DNA from: CAYGZL01 sp964354345
GTDB taxonomy: Bacteria > Chloroflexota > Anaerolineae > Anaerolineales > UBA4823
Length of the DNA stretch: 46,791 bases
NCBI GenBank assembly: GCA_964354345.1
Contig: CAYGZL010000036.1
Location: forward strand, 1-46,791
Direction: 5' to 3'
The notes under the pieces were generated by a model. That model was not told the origin of the DNA. It did no database searches and worked only from the letters and a program-made list of their open reading frames with translations. Shown here piece after piece: positions 8,165-15,344 of the stretch. A program made the translations under genes and the position numbers. Numbering within the stretch: the stretch's first letter is position 1; the number at the start of each line of letters is the position of its first letter.

Positions 8165-9148
8165 CTACCTGCCTAACAGGGCTTCCCGTATCAAGGCAGT
8201 GCCTTCCATGGCGTCACCGCTGGCGATGACGGCTGCAATGCGCTCACGACCCATGCGATCCAATAAATCGTGCAAACCCTGGAGCCATTTGATACTCTCA
8301 ATAGCTGCCCGCACGCCATTCTCCCGGTACGGAAAGATATCCAAGGCATACCAGCCGCAGTAATTCATACGATCCAACCAATACAGCAGCTCGAGGGTCT
8401 CGACTGTGTGAACCGATCCAACAGTCATGTCATCGTCCCACAAACGCCAGTTGTCGTTGAAGTGCATGTAGAACAGCCGGTCGCCGAAGTATTTGAGTAG
8501 AGCAGCCGACTCAGCCGTGTTTTCATAACCCATCAGGGCATGCCCTACATCAATCATCGCCCCGACGTTCGGCCGGTTGACCTTATCAATTAACAGCAGC
8601 GTTTTACCAACCGTCGCCAGGAAGCAATGCGTGCGCGGTTCCTTCGGTTTGTATTCCAACACGATCTTCACAGCGGGCTGGTGTTCGGCGCACTCGATGA
8701 CGCCTTCGATCAGCCGGTCCCAGGCATTCCAGTAATCCGCCTGGAAGGGATAATCGTAGCCATCCTGGCCAAACCACAGGTCGATCACCTCGCAGTCGAG
8801 CTGCCTGGCCCAATCCATGGATTTCTTGACCTCCTGGATGGCGGCGCGCCGGATGAGCGGATCGTTGGCGGCAAACGAACCCTTCCCCCATTGTGCCGAG
8901 GCCCAGATATCCGGGGTGACGCAGGTCACCTGTAGGCCAGCGTCGCCCACCCAGCGCCGGATTTGGTCGACATTCTCATCATTGACATGCCACATCCCAA
9001 CCAACTCCACGCCTGTCAGGCCAGGGACGCGCGTGGCGAACTGGATGAGTTGCTCGGTGGAGAAACGCTCCCCATACCCGGATAAGACATAGCGATCCGC
9101 GCCGGCGTTGAAGGTATTGATATTGGCTGAAAAGCGGGGTTTAACCAT
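8165..9148 (-). CDS. sugar isomerase/epimerase, xylose-isomerase-like TIM barrel
   Basis: A 327-residue TIM-barrel protein of the AP-endonuclease-2/xylose-isomerase superfamily. Metal ligands expected of the family can be placed in 'KIVLEYKPKEP' (Glu), 'GAMIDVGHAL' (Asp, His) and 'YMHFNDNW' (His, Asp). Related enzymes include the RhaI-type L-rhamnose isomerase and several 3-epimerases. It is probably the first intracellular step, converting an aldose to the ketose used by the adjacent kinase. The start at 9148 (MVKPRFSANINTF) is chosen because AGGAG is placed 8 bases upstream; an ATG at 9172 has no such site. It heads the minus-strand operon and faces the RuBisCO-like gene across 104 bp. Confidence 0.78.
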   Translation of the reverse strand: MVKPRFSANINTFNAGADRYVLSGYGERFSTEQLIQFATRVPGLTGVELVGMWHVNDENVDQIRRWVGDAGLQVTCVTPDIWASAQWGKGSFAANDPLIRRAAIQEVKKSMDWARQLDCEVIDLWFGQDGYDYPFQADYWNAWDRLIEGVIECAEHQPAVKIVLEYKPKEPRTHCFLATVGKTLLLIDKVNRPNVGAMIDVGHALMGYENTAESAALLKYFGDRLFYMHFNDNWRLWDDDMTVGSVHTVETLELLYWLDRMNYCGWYALDIFPYRENGVRAAIESIKWLQGLHDLLDRMGRERIAAVIASGDAMEGTALIREALLGR

Positions 9149-9162
9149 GGTTTCACTCCTCT

Positions 9163-9199
9163 TTCTGTTCAACAGAACTATTCTTTCGCACAGTATAAT
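9163..9199. promoter_or_regulatory. divergent control region: operator dyad and -10 box
   Basis: Between the isomerase and the RuBisCO-like gene lies a perfect dyad, TTCTGTT and AACAGAA around one base (9163-9177). A TATAAT on the plus strand (9194-9199) follows. The overlapping AT-rich stretch also gives TATACT/TATTAT on the minus strand. The dyad is placed to block minus-strand transcription and may be the site of a LacI- or GntR-type regulator; no such regulator gene is in the window. Confidence 0.55.
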
Positions 9200-9252
9200 A
9201 TAATTATGCCTTTGTATCCTATTGCATTCTTATTTCCCGGGAGAAACCACCC

Positions 9253-10602
9253 ATGAAACGTATTTTTGATCCGGATATGTTCGATTTCCAGTGGGAAAGT
9301 GTTAACCTCGACCGCTATATCGTCGGCACCTACTACCTGGAAGACACTTTACCCGACCAGGAGTGGATTGAGCACCTCGGTCAGGTGCAGCGCATGGCCC
9401 TGGAAGGCTCCACCTCAAGCTGGATGCGGGTGAAGGAAGATTCCAGCGCGGTGCGCGAGAAGCTCACCAGCAAAGTACTCGGTTATTACGAAGTGCCCAC
9501 CGGAAAGCCACACACCAAGGCCGCCGTGGTGCAGATCGGCTTCCCCATTGACGCCTGGGACACCAACCTGAATGTCCCGATGATGCTTCTGACCATCGCT
9601 GGCAATGCCTTCGCATTCTCGAGTAAAGTCCGTTTACTGGATGTTTATTTTCCCAAAGAGGTTGTCCAGCGCTTCCAGGGACCGAAATACGGCATCCAGG
9701 GCATCCGCGACAGGCTGGGCGTTTACGGTCGCCCACTCGTGCTGCACATCATCAAACCCAAAATGGGCATGACGCCCGAAGAGACTGCCAATCAGGTGTA
9801 CCAGACTGCAATGGGCGGCGCCGACCTCTGCAAAGACGACGAGATGCTCAGCGACCTGGCGAACTCCTCCTGGGAGAAGCGCCTGGAAGCCGTGCTGAAA
9901 GCCATCGAAAAGGCCGAGCGTGAGACCGGCCAAAAAATGCTCTATATGCTGAGCATCACCGATGAAGTGGATAAAGTAACTTCCAAGGCGCGCAAAGCAG
10001 TGGAAATGGGCGCGACTGGCTTGCTGCTGGCTTATTCCGCCAGTCCGTCAATCCTACGGTTGCTGACCGAAGATCCAGCAGTGACCGCTCCCGTGCTGCT
10101 GCATGTCTCGCATATGCTCAGCCAGATCCCGATGATCAGCTTTCCGGTGTTTTCCAAGTTGTGCCGGCTGTGCGGGGCAGATATGATGCTCTCTCCTTGC
10201 ATCTGGACCAGCATCCCGATGGTTTCAGCGGAGGAGGCAGCCCGCAACTACCAGGTGATGATCGCTCCGATGTACCATATTAAACCCACCTTCCCGATGC
10301 CCGCGGCGGGCATGTACCCGGGCCTGGTGCCGGTGCTGATGGAGGAGTTCGGAGTTGACCAGATCATCCCGGCAGGGGGCGGTATGCTGGGTCACAAGCT
10401 GGGCTATACCGCCGGCGCCAAGGCCTGGCGGCAGGCGATTGATGCCACCCTGCATGACCTCCCCCTGACCGAAGCCGCTGAGACTCAACCGGAGTTGAAG
10501 GCCGCCATCGAGCAATGGGGCATCCGCAAGCGCCCACAAACTGCCTGGGGCTATGCGGGCAAGGATTTTCATCCTGCCTTCGCCCCAAAGAACCTCGATT
10601 GA
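9253..10602 (+). CDS. RuBisCO-like protein (form IV)
   Basis: A 449-residue protein with the two-domain RuBisCO large-subunit layout. It has an N-terminal alpha/beta domain to about residue 140 and then a TIM barrel. Active-site elements kept are 'HIIKPKMGM' (Lys168 and Lys170) and 'GGADLCKDDEML', where Lys194, Asp196 and Glu197 match the carbamylated lysine and Mg ligands. His284/His287 lie in 'LLHVSHML'. The flexible loop-6 lysine motif is not recognisable, and the segment after 'CGADMMLSPC' differs from true RuBisCO, so CO2 fixation is not expected. RuBisCO-like proteins act as enolases, isomerases, transcarboxylases or decarboxylases on sugar phosphates. Here it is divergent from an isomerase-kinase pair and heads an operon with E1/E2 genes, suggesting it acts on the phosphorylated ketose. 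GGAG lies about 10 bases before the ATG. Confidence 0.9.
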   Translation: MKRIFDPDMFDFQWESVNLDRYIVGTYYLEDTLPDQEWIEHLGQVQRMALEGSTSSWMRVKEDSSAVREKLTSKVLGYYEVPTGKPHTKAAVVQIGFPIDAWDTNLNVPMMLLTIAGNAFAFSSKVRLLDVYFPKEVVQRFQGPKYGIQGIRDRLGVYGRPLVLHIIKPKMGMTPEETANQVYQTAMGGADLCKDDEMLSDLANSSWEKRLEAVLKAIEKAERETGQKMLYMLSITDEVDKVTSKARKAVEMGATGLLLAYSASPSILRLLTEDPAVTAPVLLHVSHMLSQIPMISFPVFSKLCRLCGADMMLSPCIWTSIPMVSAEEAARNYQVMIAPMYHIKPTFPMPAAGMYPGLVPVLMEEFGVDQIIPAGGGMLGHKLGYTAGAKAWRQAIDATLHDLPLTEAAETQPELKAAIEQWGIRKRPQTAWGYAGKDFHPAFAPKNLD

Positions 10603-10611
10603 TCAGGATCT

Positions 10612-10637
10612 GTCATCCTGAGCAAAGCAAAGGATCT
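10612..10637 (+). repeat. short dispersed-type palindromic repeat
   Basis: A 26-bp element begins GTCATCCTGAGC and ends AAAGGATCT. It is an imperfect hairpin in the 37-bp gap between the RuBisCO-like gene and E1-alpha. Its AAGGA serves as RBS for E1-alpha. Closely related CATCCTGAGC...AAGGATCT elements are commonly seen as dispersed intergenic repeats in bacterial genomes. Confidence 0.55.
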
Positions 10638-10639
10638 GT

Positions 10640-11644
10640 ATGCCTGATACAACCAAAATCTCTCGAGACTCCTTCAACACGCCGCTGCCATCCCCGGTTC
10701 AGTTGGTCAGCCTCTATCGCAGCATGGTGCTTATCCGCCGGTTTGAGGAGTCCGCCAACGAGCTATACATGCAAGGCCGGATCCCTTCCACCTTGCATTT
10801 GTACATCGGTCAGGAAGCGGTCGCGGCCGGGGTCAGCGCACTGCTACGTACAGATGACTATGTGGTGAGCACCCATCGCCCCCACGGTCATGCCCTGGCA
10901 AAGGGAGTGGCAGCGCGGCTGATCATGGCCGAACTGTTCGGCAAAGCCACCGGCGCCTGCAAAGGCAAGGGCGGCTCTATGCACATCGGAGATATGGCAG
11001 TGGGCATGCTGCCCGCCATCGCCATCGTCGGCGGCAACGCCCCGATTGCAGCCGGTCTGGCGTTGGCGAACAAGATGCTCAAAACCGACCGGGTTGCAGT
11101 CTGCTATTTTGGCGATGGTGCGACCAATGAAGGCGACTGGCACGAGGCGATTAACTGCGCCGCGCTGTGGGACCTGCCAGTGATCTTCGTGTGTGAGAAT
11201 AATCTATACGCAGCCTCCACCCCCTTCAAGACAGCCTTCAAGATAAATAATATCGCCCAGCGTGCCTCAGCCTATGGTCTGCCAGGCGTCACGGTGGATG
11301 GCAACGCTGTGTTGGCGGTTTACAACACCTCCAAAGAAGCAATCGAACGCGCCCGGCGGGGTGAGGGCGCGACTCTGATTGAATGCCAGACCTACCGGCA
11401 GTGCGGTCATTCTCGCTCAGATCCGCGCACCTACCGCAGTCGGCAAGAAGAGGAAGAATGGAAAGCCAGGGACCCGATCGTGAACTTCCGCATGTTCTTG
11501 CTCTCCCAGGGCTACGCCTCAGCAGACCAACTGCGGTCTGTAGAAGGTGAAGTCGAAGCAGAGATCCAGGAAGCGATTGCCTTCGCTGACGCCAGTCCCG
11601 AACCTGTTGCAGACGATGTTTTGACCGATGTCTTTGCAGGATAA
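10640..11644 (+). CDS. E1-alpha of a 2-oxoacid/acetoin dehydrogenase complex
   Basis: A 334-residue thiamine-diphosphate-dependent E1-alpha subunit. The ThDP motif runs from Gly-Asp-Gly at residues 158-160 ('CYFGDGATNEGDWHEA') to Asn187-Asn188 ('IFVCENN'). Other family blocks are 'HLYIGQEAVAAGV', 'STHRPHGHALAKG' and 'GGSMHIGD'. With E1-beta it decarboxylates a 2-oxoacid, or cleaves acetoin, and passes the acyl group to the lipoyl arm of E2. The size and the 'KGKGGSMH' motif fit the PdhA/AcoA branch; substrate cannot be settled. It is the second gene of the RuBisCO-like operon and is followed by E1-beta after 33 bp. Confidence 0.88.
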   Translation: MPDTTKISRDSFNTPLPSPVQLVSLYRSMVLIRRFEESANELYMQGRIPSTLHLYIGQEAVAAGVSALLRTDDYVVSTHRPHGHALAKGVAARLIMAELFGKATGACKGKGGSMHIGDMAVGMLPAIAIVGGNAPIAAGLALANKMLKTDRVAVCYFGDGATNEGDWHEAINCAALWDLPVIFVCENNLYAASTPFKTAFKINNIAQRASAYGLPGVTVDGNAVLAVYNTSKEAIERARRGEGATLIECQTYRQCGHSRSDPRTYRSRQEEEEWKARDPIVNFRMFLLSQGYASADQLRSVEGEVEAEIQEAIAFADASPEPVADDVLTDVFAG

Positions 11645-11677
11645 GCTGTCAGCTTGTCCGCCTGTAAGGAGTGACCG

Positions 11678-12691
11678 ATGACCATGATGACCATAGCCGA
11701 GGCTCTGCGCCAGGGCATCCGCGAAGAGATGCGACGCGACGAGCGCGTGTTTTGTATCGGTGAAGATATCGGGATCGAAGGAGGTTTTGGCGGCGCGTTC
11801 ACAGTCACCCTCGGCCTCTCCCAGGAATTCGGCCACGCGCGCATCCTGGATACACCCATCTCCGAAGCCGCTATCGCCGGAATTGCCATCGGCGCAGCTA
11901 TTGGTGGGCTGCGCCCGATCGCCGATGTGCAATATGGCGATTTCCTGTTCAACGCCATGGACCAACTGGCCAATGAAGCTGCAAAGCTGCGCTACATGTC
12001 GGGCGGCACGCTTTCTGTTCCAATGGTGATGCGCGCCCCGATCGGCGCGACCGCACGCGGCGCACAACACGCCCAAAGTCTGGAAGCCTTCTTCACGCAT
12101 GTGCCCGGCTTGAAGGTGATTTGCCCAGCCACTGCTTACGACGCCAAGGGGATGTTGAAGAGCGCCGTGCGGGATGACAACCCGGTGTTGATCTTTGAAC
12201 ACAAGCTGCTCTATGGATCAAAAGGCCCGCGCACCGAAAAAGGCTCCATCAGTCCGGTGGGCGAAGTGCCTGACGAGGATTACACGATTCCTTTCGGCAA
12301 AGGAGTCATCCGCCGCCCCGGCAAAGACATCACGATCGTCGCTAACCTGCTGATGCTCTACCGCTCCCTGGCTGCGGCTGAGACCCTGGCGCAACAGGGC
12401 ATCCAGGTTGAGGTGATCGACCCACGCAGCCTGGTACCGTTGGACGAGGAATTAATTCTGAGCTCAATCCAAAAGACTGGCCGGTTGCTGGTGGTCGAAG
12501 AAGACAACCTGACCAATGGCTGGGGCGCAGAGGTAGTCGCACGCATGGCTGACCGGGCCTTCGTCTGGCTGGATGCGCCAATCAAGCGCGTCGCCGCGCC
12601 GGATACACCGCCGCCGTTTGCGCCAGTGCTTGAGCGCGCCTATGTGCCCAGCGCAGATAAAATCGTCGCTGTAGCGCTGTCCATGTTCTAG
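11678..12691 (+). CDS. E1-beta of a 2-oxoacid/acetoin dehydrogenase complex
   Basis: A 337-residue transketolase-like E1-beta. Recognisable blocks are 'IGEDIGIEGGFGGAF' at the ThDP pyrimidine site, 'DTPISEAAIAGIAIGAA', 'PIADVQYGDFLFNAMDQ', and the C-terminal 'VEVIDPRSLVPLDEE' with 'LLVVEEDNLTNGWGAE'. It pairs with the upstream E1-alpha. A TAAGGAG six bases before the ATG fixes the start; a second ATG three codons on is less well spaced. The gap to E2 is 12 bp, so the three genes are surely co-transcribed. Confidence 0.9.
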   Translation: MTMMTIAEALRQGIREEMRRDERVFCIGEDIGIEGGFGGAFTVTLGLSQEFGHARILDTPISEAAIAGIAIGAAIGGLRPIADVQYGDFLFNAMDQLANEAAKLRYMSGGTLSVPMVMRAPIGATARGAQHAQSLEAFFTHVPGLKVICPATAYDAKGMLKSAVRDDNPVLIFEHKLLYGSKGPRTEKGSISPVGEVPDEDYTIPFGKGVIRRPGKDITIVANLLMLYRSLAAAETLAQQGIQVEVIDPRSLVPLDEELILSSIQKTGRLLVVEEDNLTNGWGAEVVARMADRAFVWLDAPIKRVAAPDTPPPFAPVLERAYVPSADKIVAVALSMF

Positions 12692-12703
12692 CAGGAGGTC
12701 GGT

Positions 12704-14107
12704 ATGACGTCGGAACGGTTGCATGATATCCGGGTGCCTCCCCTCAGCCAAACCATGGACACCCTGGTGCTGGTCGAATGGGTCAAACAGGTTGGCGACC
12801 CCGTGACGAAGGGTGAAACCTTGTTTATCGTCGAAACCGATAAAGCCAACCTGGATGTGGAAGCCACCGCTACCGGCATCCTGCGGAGCATCTCGGCCCA
12901 GCCGGGCGACGAAATTAAAGTGCGTTCCGTGATTGGGCAGATCCTGGAAGCGGGTGATAGTTCAAATCTTGCCCCAATCTCAACAGCAGAACCCTCATCT
13001 GGTCCTGCTCCAGAATCAACTCAAGCACATCAGGTCGTCAAGCCTGGTGAGTCGCAACCAAGCGGTCGGATATTCGCCAGCCCGCGCGCCCGGCAGCTTA
13101 TCCAGGCTAAAGGCTTATCGTTAGAAAAAATCCACGGCAGCGGTCCGCAGGGCATGATCGTCGAGCGAGACGTAGTCGCTTACCTGAAAAATGAACCGGT
13201 CAGACCGCGGGCAACGCCGCTGGCTCAACGTATCGCCCAGGCTAACGCGATTGACCTGACCAGCCTGACGCCGGGCAAATCCGGAATAATTTCGAAATCC
13301 ACGGTTGAGGCGGCTCTGCAACAGACGCCTGCGATTGGCGGTACACCTGTTCGGCAGGATACGCCTGTTGCAGCGGATATACTACCCGACGCGCCTCCAG
13401 CGGCGCCTACTCCGCTGCCCGAGCACCAGTCCATGAAGCTCAGCCCGACACGCCGCACCATCGCCCGCCGCATGTTGGAGAGCCATACCACCACCGCCCC
13501 GGTCACCTACCTGCGTGAAGTCGACGCCACGCGGCTGGTCGAGCTGCGCACTCGTCTTTTAGAGCAGCTACCTGCAGAGACACCCCGCCCGAGCTATACA
13601 GATTTACTCATCAACATTGTCTGCCGGGTGTTAATCCAGCATCCGCAACTCAACGCTACCTTCGATGGGGAGCAAATCGAGCTATATACACATGTACATC
13701 TGGCAGTGGCAGTCGATACGGAACGTGGATTGGTCGCTCCCGTGCTGCGCCAGGCAAATAAATTCGGTGTCGCTGAGTTAACTCGGCTGCGCAGCAACCT
13801 GGTCGCCAAGGCCCAGGCAGGAGAGCTAACGCCGGATGACCTCAGCGGCGGTACATTCACCCTCAGCAACCTGGGAATGCTGGGAATTGACTCGTTCACC
13901 CCGCTGATCAACCCACCGCAGGTTGCCATCCTGGGCATTGGTCGTATCCGCCAGGCTCCCGGGGTGTATAAAGGAAAGCTCCGCCTGCGCAGCTGGATGA
14001 CTTTGGCTCTGACCTGCGACCATCGCGTCGTGGATGGCGGACCGGCGGCGCGTTTTCTCTCCAACCTGGCGGATTTGACTGAGAACCCGGACCAGATCTG
14101 GTTATAG
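12704..14107 (+). CDS. dihydrolipoamide acyltransferase (E2)
   Basis: A 467-residue E2 component. The order is: one lipoyl domain (residues about 8-83) with the lipoylated Lys47 in 'VETDKANLDVEAT'; a Pro/Ser/Glu-rich linker; a peripheral-subunit-binding domain at about 125-160 ('ASPRARQLIQAKG', 'GSGPQGMIVERDV'); a second Pro-rich linker; and the catalytic domain with 'DHRVVDGG' (His440, Asp444). It carries acyl groups from E1 to CoA. AGGAGG precedes the start. No dihydrolipoamide dehydrogenase (E3) gene follows, so E3 must come from elsewhere. The gene ends convergently with the IolB-like gene. Confidence 0.92.
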   Translation: MTSERLHDIRVPPLSQTMDTLVLVEWVKQVGDPVTKGETLFIVETDKANLDVEATATGILRSISAQPGDEIKVRSVIGQILEAGDSSNLAPISTAEPSSGPAPESTQAHQVVKPGESQPSGRIFASPRARQLIQAKGLSLEKIHGSGPQGMIVERDVVAYLKNEPVRPRATPLAQRIAQANAIDLTSLTPGKSGIISKSTVEAALQQTPAIGGTPVRQDTPVAADILPDAPPAAPTPLPEHQSMKLSPTRRTIARRMLESHTTTAPVTYLREVDATRLVELRTRLLEQLPAETPRPSYTDLLINIVCRVLIQHPQLNATFDGEQIELYTHVHLAVAVDTERGLVAPVLRQANKFGVAELTRLRSNLVAKAQAGELTPDDLSGGTFTLSNLGMLGIDSFTPLINPPQVAILGIGRIRQAPGVYKGKLRLRSWMTLALTCDHRVVDGGPAARFLSNLADLTENPDQIWL

Positions 14108-14118
14108 AGTTTAATTTA

Positions 14119-14147
14119 GTTTGAGTGGATTTCAGCTTCACTCAAAC
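14119..14147. terminator. possible bidirectional terminator hairpin
   Basis: A perfect 9-bp stem (GTTTGAGTG with CACTCAAAC, 11-base loop) lies between the convergent E2 and IolB-like genes and covers the latter's stop codon. There is no long T run on the plus side; an AT-rich stretch follows on the minus side. Termination in both directions is plausible. Confidence 0.45.
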
Positions 14148-15056
14148 GAGTGCCTTGGCGCCAGACACATCGTACAGCGGTAAACGCGGATCACACGTCT
14201 GGTAAGTATCCTTGATCCAGGCATACTGCGGATCGTCTGTAGCTGCCAGACTCGGCGCGCTACCCGCCAGGACATTCAAGTAATATGTGGTATAGCCGAC
14301 CGGGCTGGAGACTGGATGATAGCCCTCCGGGACCAGCACGGCATGGTTGTGCTGCGCCAATACCGTCGCCTCGATCGGGTAGCCGGCTCGATGCAAGGGC
14401 GACTCAGCGGCGGTGTAGATGCGCTGCAAGGCAAAACCCTCAGGAGGGGTGAACTTGTAGTAATAGACCTCCTCCAGATCAGCTTCCAGCAGGTTACCAG
14501 CTGGATCGGTTTTGTGTACATCATGCTTATGGGGTGGATAACTCGACCAGTTGCCGCCCGGCGTGTAAACCTCAACAACAACCAGGCGTGCGCATGGAAA
14601 ACCAGGCGGCAGGATTTGATTGATCTGGCGGGTGGCGTGATCACCCCCGCGAATTTCGACCGTGATTTCTGCCGGTGTGATCAGATGTGCCGGATAGGCC
14701 TGGTCAGTCGCTGCCCATGCTAGAGCAAACTCACAGTCACTGGCAGCCTGGACAGAGAAAGCTGTTTGGGGCGGCAGGTAGAGGGCGTACGGTAGACCGC
14801 AAAAGACATTCGGGCGCTCCCCCAGCCCCTGCCACTGCCCTCGGTTCGAGTGGATGTCCACTGTACCGCCTAACACTACCAGGACCAGCTCATATTTCCC
14901 GGTCTCAAACGATCCCTGTGCGCCGGCTGTCAGCTTGCGGGATTGGAAGTGAATGTGCTCCCAACCCGCCAGTTCCGGCGTCACTTCAATAATCAAATTA
15001 TGATCGAGCGAGGGGTTAGGACGAATCACCAGGTTTTCGGAGGTATATTGGCGCAT
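14142..15056 (-). CDS. iolB: IolB-like 5-deoxy-glucuronate isomerase
   Basis: A 304-residue bicupin of the KduI/IolB family. Motifs of the catalytic metal site are visible: 'NWSSYPPHKHD' (two His), 'LEEVYYYKFTPPEGFALQRIY' around the Glu, and 'VLVPEGYHPVSSPVGYTTYY' with another His. IolB converts 5-deoxy-D-glucuronate to 5-dehydro-2-deoxy-D-gluconate in inositol breakdown. No other iol gene is visible, so it may serve a related sugar-acid isomerisation in the RuBisCO-like pathway. A GGAAAGG lies upstream of the ATG (15056). Confidence 0.82.
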   Translation of the reverse strand: MRQYTSENLVIRPNPSLDHNLIIEVTPELAGWEHIHFQSRKLTAGAQGSFETGKYELVLVVLGGTVDIHSNRGQWQGLGERPNVFCGLPYALYLPPQTAFSVQAASDCEFALAWAATDQAYPAHLITPAEITVEIRGGDHATRQINQILPPGFPCARLVVVEVYTPGGNWSSYPPHKHDVHKTDPAGNLLEADLEEVYYYKFTPPEGFALQRIYTAAESPLHRAGYPIEATVLAQHNHAVLVPEGYHPVSSPVGYTTYYLNVLAGSAPSLAATDDPQYAWIKDTYQTCDPRLPLYDVSGAKALV

Positions 15057-15344
15057 GACTGTTTACCTTTCCATGAACAACCTTATTTTAGCCGCATTGA
15101 TTACAAAGGTTTAGATTGCTTCGCAAAGATCGCTCGCAACGACTGGCGCAAGCCATGTCAATTATGAAAGATGATGGCCTCTGCTGTGGAGATACCCACA
15201 ACGTCTGATGCGAGAGTTATCGTTTCGGGTCGATGGGAGCAAAGGGATCTAAAATTACTCATAACGACCCGATAACCTATATAGTGTTAAAATTACATCT
15301 AAAGGAATCAGTTAATTTAAACACAATAATCCGGGGCTCAAACC

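Noticed and set aside
9253..10602. True carbon-fixing RuBisCO
   Set aside because: The loop-6 lysine motif is absent and no phosphoribulokinase or small subunit is present.
14142..15056. Complete inositol catabolic operon
   Set aside because: Only the IolB-like gene is present; no IolC, IolD, IolE or IolG was found.
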